Origin: Mytilus galloprovincialis
Lineage: Eukaryota > Mollusca > Bivalvia > Mytilida > Mytilidae
Length of the DNA stretch: 64,000 nucleotides
NCBI RefSeq assembly: GCF_965363235.1
Contig: NC_134848.1
Coordinates: forward strand, 61,342,181 to 61,406,180
Direction: 5' to 3'
Numbering within the stretch: the first letter of the stretch is position 1; each line of letters opens with the position of its first letter. Below are positions 52,901-56,812 of the stretch, one piece after another. The notes below the pieces were generated by a model, which saw only the letters and a program-made list of their open reading frames with translations, did no database searches and was not told the origin of the DNA. A program made the position numbers and the translations under genes.

Positions 52901-53785
52901 ACATTTTGAATGGACCTGTTAGATACTATTCATTTAACTCTGGACTTCGTCCCCGGTCAATGTTATCTGAACAGGTCCATATATTTTTATTTACATATTG
53001 ACCTCGTCAAAAGTTAGTAATCGAACAATATAAATAATTGTACTGTTGAGTGAATATATTACAACTACTTTATAATTCAAAAACAGCAATACTTACCGCA
53101 TGATAAAGAAGTACACAGCATTAAAAACCAAAGTATTTCTGAAAATATAATATAATGATATATTTGGTCCTGTTTAGGCGCATCTGTGGTCATTCGTATT
53201 GCTCAGTCAAGACCTTCCCGTGTTGTTTTTTCGTCGTTATTAGTTTTTTGCCGAGGCGTGGTCAATTTATGATTTTTAGTTGTACTTTTGACTGCATCTT
53301 TTATAGTCTTTATTACATGCTCATTAATGACCGTGCAAGGGCTGTATAGCCAGTCAAGGTCGTTAAAAACTTCCATTTGTTGTATTATTAATGACGCTGT
53401 GTAAAGCACTTAAACTGCACTTATAAAATACTAAAATAAAAACATAGTAAAACATAATAAATAATATTTATTAGATTAATTGATGAACTAGCTAGTCAGT
53501 GGCGGATCCAGAAATATCCACAAGTGGGGGGAAGCGGGGGCGTGTGTGGAGGAGACAAATGTGTTAGAGGAGCCCGCTCCCGTCATGCTTCAGTGATGCC
53601 CTAAAAATAAACAATCAGCCCCCACCCCTCCTCTCCTAAATCCGCTTCTGTTAGTAACTTCTTCCAGATTATTCCTGACACAAATTGATGTTAATAATTT
53701 AATACAGACAAAATTGCCAAACAATTGGTTGAATGTGTATACTTGTTTTGGACGTATATCAAAATGTTTCCATACCTTTTATCAT
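15570..53785 (-). CDS. Secreted LU(x4)-Ig(x6) multidomain protein gene, complete, 26 coding exons
   Basis: I assembled this gene by reading splice sites on the minus strand. All 26 coding exons have AG acceptors, all donors are GT, and the phases agree throughout. The total is 2,994 nt, i.e. 997 residues plus stop. Domain order: signal peptide (1-17), LU-A (18-119), LU-B (120-201) with Thr/Ser stalk (202-241), LU-A (242-343), LU-B (344-425) with stalk (426-459), then six Ig domains (460-997). Each LU domain is coded by three exons and each Ig domain by two; every domain border is phase 1 and every internal intron phase 0. There is no hydrophobic C-terminal segment, so a secreted product is expected. 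LU domains are known as disulfide-rich ligand- or receptor-binding modules and I-set Ig domains as adhesion or recognition modules; that this protein binds ligands, pathogens or cells is inference. I know of no named family with this architecture, so no symbol is given. Confidence 0.9.
16083..16310 (-). mobile_element. Interspersed repeat B with a poly-G tract
   Basis: Minus copy ending in ctgtcatattcctgatttgg near 16285-16304. A run of about 20 G at 16196-16215 interrupts it. Lies between the two exons of Ig domain 6 and the previous repeat-free stretch. Confidence 0.65.
17041..17275 (+). repeat. 47-bp minisatellite, five copies
   Basis: Unit contains actggtcagacaatcccgtt and the small palindrome ccgttatagacgg, followed by tatataaaaacaggtaaa. 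Copies differ by single bases. Lies in the intron between Ig domains 5 and 6. Confidence 0.9.
17585..17660 (+). mobile_element. Fragment of repeat A/D
   Basis: gatgtggtactattgacaat and caactctctacaagatat; a diverged head fragment. Confidence 0.6.
17990..18245 (+). mobile_element. Interspersed repeat B
   Basis: gtaccaagtcaggaatatga at 18084-18103 and gactttccgtttggattttt further on. It ends about 90 bp from the exon 24 donor. Confidence 0.7.
18334..19712 (-). CDS. Exons 23-24: Ig domain 5 (I-set-like)
   Basis: Exons 19588-19712 and 18334-18481. The motifs IHITCQASGEPKP and NNGDYRCVASNLAG carry the two cysteines; Phe stands where Trp is expected. Sequons NIS, NFS and NSS suggest heavy N-glycosylation. 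The first exon lies between two inverted copies of a 44-bp sequence (18991-19034 and 19992-20035), and a MITE-like element and a repeat fragment sit in the intron between the two halves. Confidence 0.88.
18953..19230. mobile_element. MITE-like element with inverted ends
   Basis: The left end agggacgacatcaaaagatc continues to gatgtaggataaaaaact. The right end is its diverged complement (ttttttatcctacattgaac, then cttttgatgttgtccctt). About 280 bp, with a poly-G tract at 19145-19162. Confidence 0.7.
18991..20035. repeat. Inverted 44-bp repeats around exon 23
   Basis: 18991-19034 and 19992-20035 are near-perfect complements (left: taaatcgtaaatattcttaa, then cgattcgtgacaacacgtaa). The exon of Ig domain 5 (19588-19712) lies between them. 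Confidence 0.75.
19270..19500 (-). mobile_element. Interspersed repeat C
   Basis: Minus copy: ggccagctgaaggacgcctc, gcattgaagacctgttgg and tttgacacattccccatttc. The 76-codon minus frame is part of the repeat. Confidence 0.8.
20128..20321 (+). mobile_element. Retroelement 3' tail, truncated copy
   Basis: Contains ggggttcgtgttgcttattc, tttttagccaggcgttgtca and gactgtccctctggtatctt. Same tail as the copy attached to reverse-transcriptase remnants at 55330-56105. Confidence 0.75.
20925..21110. repeat. Two adjacent foldbacks
   Basis: gatagttaaattata pairs with tgataatttaactatc (20925-20980), and gtcagtaagttccatata pairs with the complement ending gaccc-side (21042-21102). (TA)n-rich sequence follows. 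Confidence 0.6.
21528..21866 (-). mobile_element. Interspersed repeat B, long copy
   Basis: Contains cggaaagtcccttatcaaat and, near the end, ctgtcatattgctgaca. The 112-codon minus frame over it is incidental. Confidence 0.65.
21867..23024. other. Intron; little recognised
   Basis: Contains a stranded end of MITE family E (ggtaccaccttaa at about 22708-22720). Otherwise AT-rich sequence. Confidence 0.45.
23025..23839 (-). CDS. Exons 21-22: Ig domain 4 (I-set-like)
   Basis: Exons 23718-23839 and 23025-23172. The motifs VNVTCKATGNPKPNITY and IGMYRCEASNTFGRD give the two conserved cysteines. Tyr replaces the core Trp. The end SNTFGRDGRIF resembles that of Ig domain 3, suggesting domains 3 and 4 are the closest relatives. 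The donor is GTTAGT, a little off consensus. Confidence 0.88.
24965..25300 (-). mobile_element. Interspersed repeat A
   Basis: Minus copy from taaacgtttaaagt to gttgtctcaactaatacc. Same order of blocks as 4325-4660 (ttgttgatgtggttcataag, ggcccattatagcttg). Confidence 0.75.
25850..27052 (-). CDS. Exons 19-20: Ig domain 3 (I-set-like, degenerate F strand)
   Basis: Exons 26931-27052 and 25850-26006. The first half has VNITCIATGYPKP, then NFS in place of a Trp strand. The second half has RYKCMASNTFGRD. The Asp-x-Gly-x-Tyr-x-Cys motif is weakened here (SNVKRYKC), unlike in the other five domains. The last exon, 157 nt, is the longest Ig second half in the gene and adds a Gln-rich tail. Confidence 0.88.
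26401..26500 (-). mobile_element. tRNA-derived SINE head
   Basis: On the minus strand: ggtggccgagtgg (A-box-like) and gagttcgaatcccgg (B box), about 60 bases apart, resembling a Leu/Ser-type tRNA. An A-rich stretch and unrelated sequence follow. No CCA-compatible acceptor stem pairing, so a SINE rather than a tRNA gene. Confidence 0.65.
26755..26880 (+). mobile_element. Retroelement tail fragment
   Basis: gacgggtgccgtatacagtg, cttctggagcacctgatttc and agtggagttcgtgttgtttc match the tail family; the distal part diverges (tgatgtaaatgtcctttg). Confidence 0.6.
27880..28045 (+). mobile_element. Interspersed repeat H
   Basis: catcaatgctcttcaaattt, gagcgtcaccaatgagtctt and ttataagcctggtacctttg match copies at 49595 and 54870. 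Confidence 0.7.
28250..28515 (-). mobile_element. tRNA-like SINE next to exon 18
   Basis: On the minus strand: aggtggccatgtggttta and gtgagttcgaacccaaa are A- and B-box-like. The body continues through ctcgagtaaaaactggcggc to about 28250. A 137-codon minus frame (27990-28403) crosses this and repeat H and is not a gene. Confidence 0.55.
28557..30607 (-). CDS. Exons 17-18: Ig domain 2 (I-set-like)
   Basis: Exons 30489-30607 and 28557-28701. Key motifs are VKITCDASGSPTP (B-strand Cys) and NNGYYKCIAKNEAG (F-strand Cys and G-strand start). The C strand reads NIDLWFK: the only Trp near this place in any of the six domains, but one position later than the consensus. N-glycosylation sequons NIT and NFT are present. 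The exon 18 donor is followed within about 40 bases by a tRNA-derived SINE-like repeat. Confidence 0.88.
28937..28976 (+). repeat. (TA)n microsatellite
   Basis: About 20 uninterrupted TA units in the intron between the halves of Ig domain 2. Confidence 0.95.
29400..29520 (+). mobile_element. Retroelement tail fragment
   Basis: Very like 26755-26880: ggagtacctgatttcacttc and ttataactgttgatgtaaat, so these two share a subfamily-specific end. Confidence 0.6.
29640..30025 (+). repeat. Degenerate tandem repeat, unit about 65-75 bp
   Basis: acattttgtaatttcagagc, ttttgtactataaatca and tctcttttgaactat recur five to six times with heavy divergence. Confidence 0.7.
30150..30345 (+). mobile_element. 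Diverged interspersed repeat B
   Basis: aatgcctgtactaagtttgg and aaacttttcgtttctatatt follow the order of family B. Confidence 0.55.
31900..32410 (+). mobile_element. Interspersed repeat with internal short tandem array
   Basis: agatgtgtcaaagcgacacg, recurring ggtccatataactgt and cacataccaaaa blocks, then an 8-to-10-base array (gaatgacggaatgacgg) at 32285-32340 and ccgacaactttgttgcgagg. I recall the last motif as part of a widespread mussel repeat. The 66-codon frame here is not a gene. Confidence 0.65.
32945..33115 (-). mobile_element. Repeat G, ends next to exon 16
   Basis: Complement of 36385-36545: gatgacgtcacagtcacatg, aattatgtctttgagcc and aatcagaagacgcgtta. Its end is about 30 bp from the exon 16 donor. 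Confidence 0.7.
33143..34265 (-). CDS. Exons 15-16: Ig domain 1 (I-set-like)
   Basis: Exons 34144-34265 and 33143-33284, joined at phase 0. The first half contains LKITCEATGNPAP, the B-strand Cys and the typical I-set turn. The second contains NNGDYRCIVTN, the F-strand Cys. At the C-strand position where Ig folds have Trp, this domain has Phe (HFEFMYR). About 88 residues, normal for I-set. The intron carries no recognisable coding matter. Confidence 0.88.
33820..33945 (+). mobile_element. Diverged retroelement tail
   Basis: gtatgttgtcttttatgtat, tttttgacttgtaag and ttttgtatcttgtgcctctc keep the order of the tail family. Confidence 0.5.
34902..38005 (-). CDS. Exons 12-14: LU domain 4 (type B) plus Thr-rich stalk
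   Basis: Exons 37908-38005, 35899-35970 and 34902-35079 (98, 72 and 178 nt). The opening TLCYNC, the middle-exon start VCQVHST and the closing CQTCC, then TDLCNDKC, match LU domain 2 closely (15 of 24 residues identical in the middle exon). A stalk of about 34 residues follows, with a run of Thr interrupted by Ile, Leu and Pro, 18 residues shorter in the exon than at LU2. The stalk exon leads in phase 1 into the first Ig domain, which proves the LU and Ig halves share a frame. An interspersed repeat ends only 7 bases from the exon 12 donor. Confidence 0.9.
36240..36370 (-). mobile_element. Fragment of repeat B
   Basis: aagtcctttatcatatggca, cacattaaacga and actgtcatatccttgaaatg. Confidence 0.65.
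36385..36680 (+). mobile_element. Repeat G with foldback right half
   Basis: gcgtcttctgattggctgac opens the shared part. 36527-36676 is an inverted repeat (aatgactgtaatatgtcttc against its complement) about a spacer with ggtgc...gcacc. Confidence 0.7.
36838..36990 (+). mobile_element. Fragment of repeat A
   Basis: agatgtggtatgattgccaa, ccaagtcacaatttgtaaaa and agccttggctcacaccgaac. Confidence 0.75.
36992..37103. repeat. Near-perfect palindrome, arms about 50 bp
   Basis: gagggtgatagagtagattg and ggtacc on the left pair with their complements ending ctatcactctc; the loop is about cgaggcgaatcgctgcgg. Forms a strong cruciform candidate in the exon 12-13 intron. Confidence 0.85.
37470..37905 (+). 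mobile_element. Cluster of three repeat fragments (A, C, D)
   Basis: Repeat A head 37470-37615 (cacaatttgtaaaagtaaac), repeat C 37620-37745 (ggaaatggggaatgtgccaa, caacaggtcttcaatgtagc) and repeat D head 37755-37900 (caactctccacaagagacc, cagctataaaaggc). The last ends 7 bases from the exon 12 donor. Confidence 0.8.
38784..40509 (-). CDS. Exons 9-11: LU domain 3 (type A, duplicate of LU1)
   Basis: Exons 40430-40509, 39771-39842 and 38784-38937, exactly the same lengths as LU1 (80, 72 and 154 nt). The motifs NQRCLSC, ECYTKKYVTH, PSGFGKRNG and DCTECC, then DLCNMDGLCG, repeat those of LU1 almost in place. Exon 9 enters in phase 1 directly from the stalk of LU2. No signal-peptide exon was found between LU2 and LU3, so this is the same gene and not a second one. 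Confidence 0.9.
39040..39265 (-). mobile_element. Interspersed repeat B
   Basis: Minus copy: cggaaagtccataatcacat, gaactgtcatattcctgact, gttttaagctagctaaacct and tgtatgacagtcg. The 121-codon frame nearby is incidental. Confidence 0.75.
40740..40935 (-). mobile_element. Internal part of MITE family E
   Basis: agctaacagtttttatcaca, aagcttctcaattatcag and actttgtcaaaattttagga are the complement of the family E body. The terminal TTAA ends are not seen. Confidence 0.6.
40937..42828. mobile_element. Element with short inverted ends, containing a LINE fragment
   Basis: aggggcactagctgc near the left end is matched by gtagctagtgcccct near 42815. It contains a perfect 28-bp palindrome at 41435-41462 (gaattattcacttgc and its complement). 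About 1.9 kb, between LU domains 2 and 3. Confidence 0.5.
41930..42800 (-). mobile_element. Degraded non-LTR retrotransposon (LINE) 3' coding fragment
   Basis: On the minus strand the frame at 42740-42640 reads FLEYSSDIWGNCGKLNSDWL and then IQIEAARIVTG, the segment that follows the RT domain in many LINEs. The end at 41930 (LLLFGDDVLSTK) resembles the end of the fragment at 63576. A 30-bp motif (gatactgttcctgctacg) is triplicated at about 42546-42636, and the frame is not continuous. Confidence 0.65.
42952..45958 (-). CDS. Exons 6-8: LU domain 2 (type B) plus Thr-rich stalk
   Basis: Exons 45861-45958, 45143-45214 and 42952-43147 (98, 72 and 196 nt). The domain begins TLCYNC, carries VCQVHST at the start of its middle exon, and ends CQTCC, then SDLCNTNC: again the three-finger CC-xx-DLCN signature with twelve cysteines. 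The last exon continues for about 40 residues rich in Thr and Ser, a likely O-glycosylated spacer. The acceptor region of exon 6 is embedded in a 47-bp tandem triplication (45941-46081). Type B differs from type A in its opening motif, its exon lengths and the stalk. Confidence 0.9.
43670..43850 (+). mobile_element. Retroelement 3' tail, truncated copy
   Basis: gtggggttcgtgttgtttat, tttaaccatggtgttgtcat and gactgtccctttgc...ggtatctttcg. Confidence 0.75.
43905..44110 (+). mobile_element. Second retroelement tail fragment
   Basis: gcaacacaacgggtggcaca occurs in part twice, then gttcgtgttgctcagtcttt. It is immediately followed by repeat A. Confidence 0.6.
44148..44465 (+). mobile_element. Interspersed repeat A, near full length
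   Basis: From gaagatgtggtgtgagtgcc to gattaaacgttttaatggta, with all internal blocks; the best plus-strand copy in the window. Confidence 0.85.
45700..45805 (+). mobile_element. Diverged fragment of repeat B
   Basis: actgtcatgcaagtgcgagg, tagaaagctata and catgtaccaagtcaga. Confidence 0.55.
45941..46081 (-). repeat. 47-bp tandem triplication over the exon 6 acceptor
   Basis: Units 45941-45987, 45988-46034 and 46035-46081, sharing gcaata.ctaacaatgaaaaa and gtcac. The first unit contains the true acceptor and first coding bases of LU domain 2; the others hold decoy copies. Using the outermost decoy meets a stop after a few codons. Confidence 0.85.
46318..46578. mobile_element. 261-bp element with about 33-bp inverted ends
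   Basis: aacgaaacccgctttgaggt, then cacatgtgagtga on the left; the exact complement ends at 46578. Probably a non-autonomous DNA transposon. Confidence 0.85.
47019..52121 (-). CDS. Exons 3-5: LU domain 1 (type A)
   Basis: Exons 52042-52121, 49300-49371 and 47019-47172 (80, 72 and 154 nt). The domain opens RCLSC and has twelve cysteines. It closes with CTECC, then DLCN, then NGLCG. The paired CC followed by xxDLCN is the hallmark C-terminal knot of the Ly6/uPAR three-finger fold, and the CxxC opening is also diagnostic. A basic SGFGKRNG segment sits in the last exon. About 62% of residues match LU domain 3 (63 of 101 by hand alignment), so the two are recent duplicates. The introns within this domain are large, with a 1.2-kb inverted-repeat element, a LINE fragment and other repeats. 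Confidence 0.9.
47265..47370 (+). mobile_element. Fragment of repeat A/D
   Basis: aagatgtggtatgattgtca, atgagacaactcttcata and actataggtcacctatca. Confidence 0.7.
47640..48110 (+). mobile_element. Interspersed repeat with 155-bp internal duplication
   Basis: ccgttcgtccgttcgttcgt, then two diverged units each with caggttaaa, aacttagtacacatgt and ttttgaccccaatttca. Ends atggacacattcttgtttt. I recall this family as very common in bivalves. Confidence 0.75.
48280..48550 (+). mobile_element. LINE 3' coding end with tail repeat
   Basis: Reads RWLGHVLRKPSED, then RPKTTWKRTIE and WKKLVLALCAIR followed by stop, the usual C-terminus of an RTE/Jockey-like LINE ORF2. A short tail repeat (gtgagtataagtgagta) follows at once, as at LINE 3' ends. 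5'-truncated copy. Confidence 0.85.
48580..48985 (+). repeat. Three-copy repeat split by an inserted repeat A
   Basis: Copies near 48580-48655, 48827-48900 and 48915-48985 share ccagtacctgcactgcgt-like and gtatacat blocks and gattgatag. Between the first two lies a minus fragment of repeat A (48660-48815: gttggttttcctgtatgaat, cttggatggagagtcgtctc). Confidence 0.75.
49595..49695 (+). mobile_element. Fragment of repeat H
   Basis: gagcgtcactgataagtctt and ataatcctggtacctttgat. Confidence 0.7.
49895..51122. mobile_element. 1.2-kb element with inverted ends rich in AACGCAAA repeats
   Basis: The left end tattagcgccacacattttt is matched by aaaaatgtgtggcgctaata at the right. Inside each end lies an array of aacgcaaacatttgcgtta-type units (49936-50070, about seven units; 51044-51082, about three), inverted with respect to each other. 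A fragment of repeat A (50228-50370) is inserted. No transposase frame is visible; the 61-codon minus frame is from the array. Confidence 0.8.
51580..51860 (-). mobile_element. Interspersed repeat A
   Basis: Minus copy: gtggttgtcgtctgtttatg, actagtaatttttggggccc and tcattggcactcataccaca. Confidence 0.8.
52615..52982. repeat. Two foldbacks
   Basis: gaagtatattgactgaggac pairs with its complement at 52615-52660; aatggacctgttagata pairs with the complement ending ggtccat at 52908-52982. Both contain ggacgaagtcc-like cores, so they may be ends of one element. Confidence 0.6.
53097..53785 (-). CDS. Exons 1-2: start codon and signal peptide of the LU-Ig gene
   Basis: Exon 1 coding part is 53776-53785, with start codon at 53783-53785 and donor GTATGG. 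Exon 2 is 53097-53138, with donor GTAAGT. Spliced, they read MIKEILWFLMLCTSLSC, then an Ala split across the next junction. This is a short n-region with one Lys, a hydrophobic core and small residues before the mature LU domain, i.e. a good signal peptide. I chose this start because it is the only ATG in that exon that gives phase 1 into exon 2. Another ATG lies about 20 nt upstream in a different frame and could act as an upstream ORF if the transcript includes it. The transcription start is not identifiable. Confidence 0.75.
53160..53310 (+). mobile_element. Diverged retroelement tail just upstream of exon 2
   Basis: attcgtattgctcagtcaag, ccgaggcgtggtcaattt and gtacttttgactgcatcttt keep the tail order. 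Lies about 20 bp beyond the exon 2 acceptor in the first intron. Confidence 0.5.
53500..53650 (+). mobile_element. GC-rich interspersed repeat fragment
   Basis: gtcagtggcggatccagaaa followed by G-rich and then C-rich stretches ending cctaaatccgcttctg; the two ends are partial complements. In the first intron of the LU-Ig gene. Confidence 0.55.
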
Positions 53786-54179
53786 TCTTGTAAATAAAAT
53801 TGTCCATGCAGTTGTGACAATTTGTTGATAAGAATTAAGTGCATTTAAACCTTATCTTAATCATTGGGAAACTAACTACATATGTCTCCAAAAGTGCAGT
53901 GACTTATAACATAGATATATATGAATGTCAGTCTGTAAACTTTGGAAAAAGTGTAATTGGTTTTAACTTTACAATTTGATAAATGTAAGTTAATGGGAAA
54001 TTAACCTTTTTTTAACAAAAGTTTAGAAGAAATAGAACTGAAAATAAAGAAACACACGTAAATGTTTCCTCAATGCTTTGGGAATTATTTTCTCACCTTT
54101 TCTATATACATGATATTTGCTCCCTCGTGTTTTAACAAAACATAGTAATGCATTTGAAGACAACTAATGTAATATTATA

Positions 54180-54600
54180 TAAAAAAGAAGATGTGGTATG
54201 ATTGCCAATGAGACAACTCTCCACAAGTGACCAAAATGACACAGAAATGAACAATTATAGGTCACCGTATAGCCTTCAACAATGAGCAAAGCCCATACCG
54301 CAAATTCAGCTATAAAAGGCCCCGAAAAGAAAATGTAAAACAATTCAAACGAGAAAACTAACGGCCTAATTTATATAAAAAATGAACGAAAAACAAATAT
54401 GTAACACATAAACAAACGACAACAACTGAATTACAGGCTCCTGACTTGGGACAGGCACATGCATATATAATATGGCGGGGTTAAACATTTTAGCGGGATC
54501 CCAACACTCCCCCTTACCTGGGACAGTGGTATAACAGCAACATAAGAACGAAGTATAAAAATCAGTTGAAAAAGGCTTAACTCATCAGATGGACAAAAAT
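54180..54600 (+). mobile_element. Interspersed repeat D, full copy
   Basis: From agaagatgtggtatgattgc through cagctataaaaggccccg, gggacaggcacatgcatata and caacactcccccttacctgg to ggcttaactcatcagatgg. Fragments at 4018, 13256, 37755 and 47265. Confidence 0.8.
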
Positions 54601-54869
54601 ATGCTTAATTCTAGTTATTTACATTATTAAAGGAATAAACAACCAAAGGAATAGTAGGCCAATAAATTCATTCTACATACATGTACATGTACATTGATAA
54701 TAATGTGTAGTACGACGAATTTATGTGTAGTCTTCATTCGGCACGTTCAGTCATGATCAAAGGTCAGTTCAATGCGTTTATTCAATCTGTTACCTTGCTT
54801 TGTATAATGTATGTATGTGTGTGTTTGTTGTATAATAACTGAAGCTTCAAAACTTCAAACAGATTTGGC

Positions 54870-55015
54870 AAAATATTTCGGAATTCAGGATCTTTAATGC
54901 TCTTCAGCTTCCTATTTTATTCGGCTTTTTTTAAATTTTGATTCGAGCGACACTGATGAGTCTTTTGTAGAACCAAAGCGCGTCTTGCGTACACGAAACC
55001 GTTGCATTGGTATAT
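54870..55015 (+). mobile_element. Fragment of repeat H
   Basis: ggatctttaatgctcttcag and gagcgacactgatgagtctt. Confidence 0.7.
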
Positions 55016-55149
55016 TCAGAAGAGAAAAACATTATAAATTGTTAAATTATCGTACTTTACACATTGCATTTGCCTGTTTTTTGTTGTTTTTTTTTAAATA
55101 CTAGTACTATATTATTACAGTAACAAAAGTTACATATTAAATAAAAATA

Positions 55150-55280
55150 AAGAGAAGGTGTGGGATTGCCAATGAGACAATTATCGACCAGCGTTCAAAT
55201 GACGTTTGTTTGTGTAAATATAGGAAACCATATGGCTTCCAACAATGAGAACAACCCATACTGACAGTCGACTTTAAAGG
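55150..55280 (+). mobile_element. Diverged fragment of repeat D
   Basis: ggtgtgggattgccaatgag, ttccaacaatgagaacaacc and cccatactgacagtcgactt. Confidence 0.55.
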
Positions 55281-55329
55281 TCCGATATATACTCAACGCT
55301 GGCTAGGAACTTTATTGTACACTTTTTCA

Positions 55330-56105
55330 ATGATTAGCAAATGTCTTTTTATTCAAAATTTGGTGACTATGGTGAACGCATCTATCCCACCGAACTAGAG
55401 ATAACGGATACAACAGATACAGTTAAGTCTGCCTCATATCTTGACTTACATCTAAAAATTGACAATGAGGGTCGGTTGAAAACAAAGGTTGACGAAAAAA
55501 GAGATAATTTCAGCTACCTAATTGTGAACTTTCCATTTCTGTGTGGAAAAATTCCAGCAGCGCCTGCCTACGGAGTATATATCTCCCAACTTATAAGATA
55601 TTCCCGGGATGTATTTCCTATCATGATTTTTCGATAGAGGGTTGCTGCTCACTAGGAAGCTATTAAACCAAGAGTTTCAAATGATGAAGTTGAAATTATC
55701 CCTTCGTAAATATTACGGACGCCATCACGAGTTGGTTGACCGTTATGGAATAACCGTTTCACAGATGATATCGGATATGGTCCTTATGTCGTAACTACAA
55801 TCCCTTTCCCTTTTCACCACGAATCTGACTTACCGAATAGACTATTTACCGGGTTTGTAATAACATGAGCAACACGACGGGTGCCACATGTGGAGTAGGA
55901 TCTGCTTACCCTTACCCTTCTGGAGCACCTGACATCACCCCAGTTTTTGGGTGAATTCGTGTTGCTTAGTCAATAGTTTTTTATGTTGTGTCTTTTGTAC
56001 TATAAAGTGTTCGTTTGTCTTTTTATTTTTTAGCCATGGAATTGTCAGTATATTTTCGATTAATGAGTTTGACTGTCACTCTGGTATCTTTCGTCCATCT
56101 TTTAT
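55330..56105 (+). mobile_element. Broken retroelement: reverse-transcriptase-linked remnant with 3' tail
   Basis: The coding remnant (55341-55790) shows SYLDLHLKIDNEGRL, PAAPAYGVYISQLIRYSR and, further on, YGRHHELVDRYG, which I recognise from a mussel reverse-transcriptase protein family, probably non-LTR or Penelope-like. The tail follows at 55850-56105 (acgggtgccacatgtggagt to gtctggtatctt-like end). It is a 5'-truncated, inactive copy with at least one break. It links the many orphan tails in this window to a retroelement source. Confidence 0.75.
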
Positions 56106-56812
56106 TCTCATATTTTATAAACACGTTTGACGATACCGTTACCTATAAGTAATGGATTATTTTAAGATAAAATTATTACATTTTTTTCCTTCAGTTTTGA
56201 ATTCTTATTTTATGATTAAAGAAGCAAGCAGTTAAGTACTCGACAATGCGCCATTTATACGTCAAGAAAATATGTGTTAAAATAATAATAGATATATTTA
56301 ATGGAATTATGGCTATCAAATACTCCATTATCTCCGCTATCAAAAACTGTGAATATTCCTTAAACAATCAGATCAGTTATTGAACACAAATATCGATACA
56401 TTTAAAAGATAAATATCATATAGATCAAGTTCGATAACAGATAAGGTTACGAATGTGTATGTTATGGTTTATTATTCGGAATGCTCTTTTATTTTACCTT
56501 GCAACCATTTTGTACTAAAAGGCCATCAATGTTTCAGACTTTTTAGTCTTTTATAAAATAAAATTATGAATGTCTTTTAACCCTATTCCGTTTATTTGAT
56601 TCGGATGGACCCTCCAAATGATCATTACATGTTTTTCAAATTTTAAAAATAAAATTAAATACATAATGGCAAAACGCAAAAACAATAAAGGAATTGCTCA
56701 TCAATTTTCCTTTTTTTTGTTGCTTTTACAACTGAAATTAAAAATGTTTCTGCATGCGTAGAAAGGTTTAAACAAACACTATAGAATTGATGATAGTAAT
56801 CTGTTATTCCAG

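Larger units (their letters stand above)
53786..56812. other. Spacer between the two divergent LU genes
   Basis: About 3 kb between the start codon of the minus-strand gene and the signal exon of the plus-strand gene. It must contain both 5' ends. Most of it is repeats (54180-54600, 54870-55015, 55150-55280, 55330-56105). The remaining unique parts, 53786-54179 and 56106-56812, are where promoters would be sought; I see no clear TATA or CpG signal. Confidence 0.6.
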
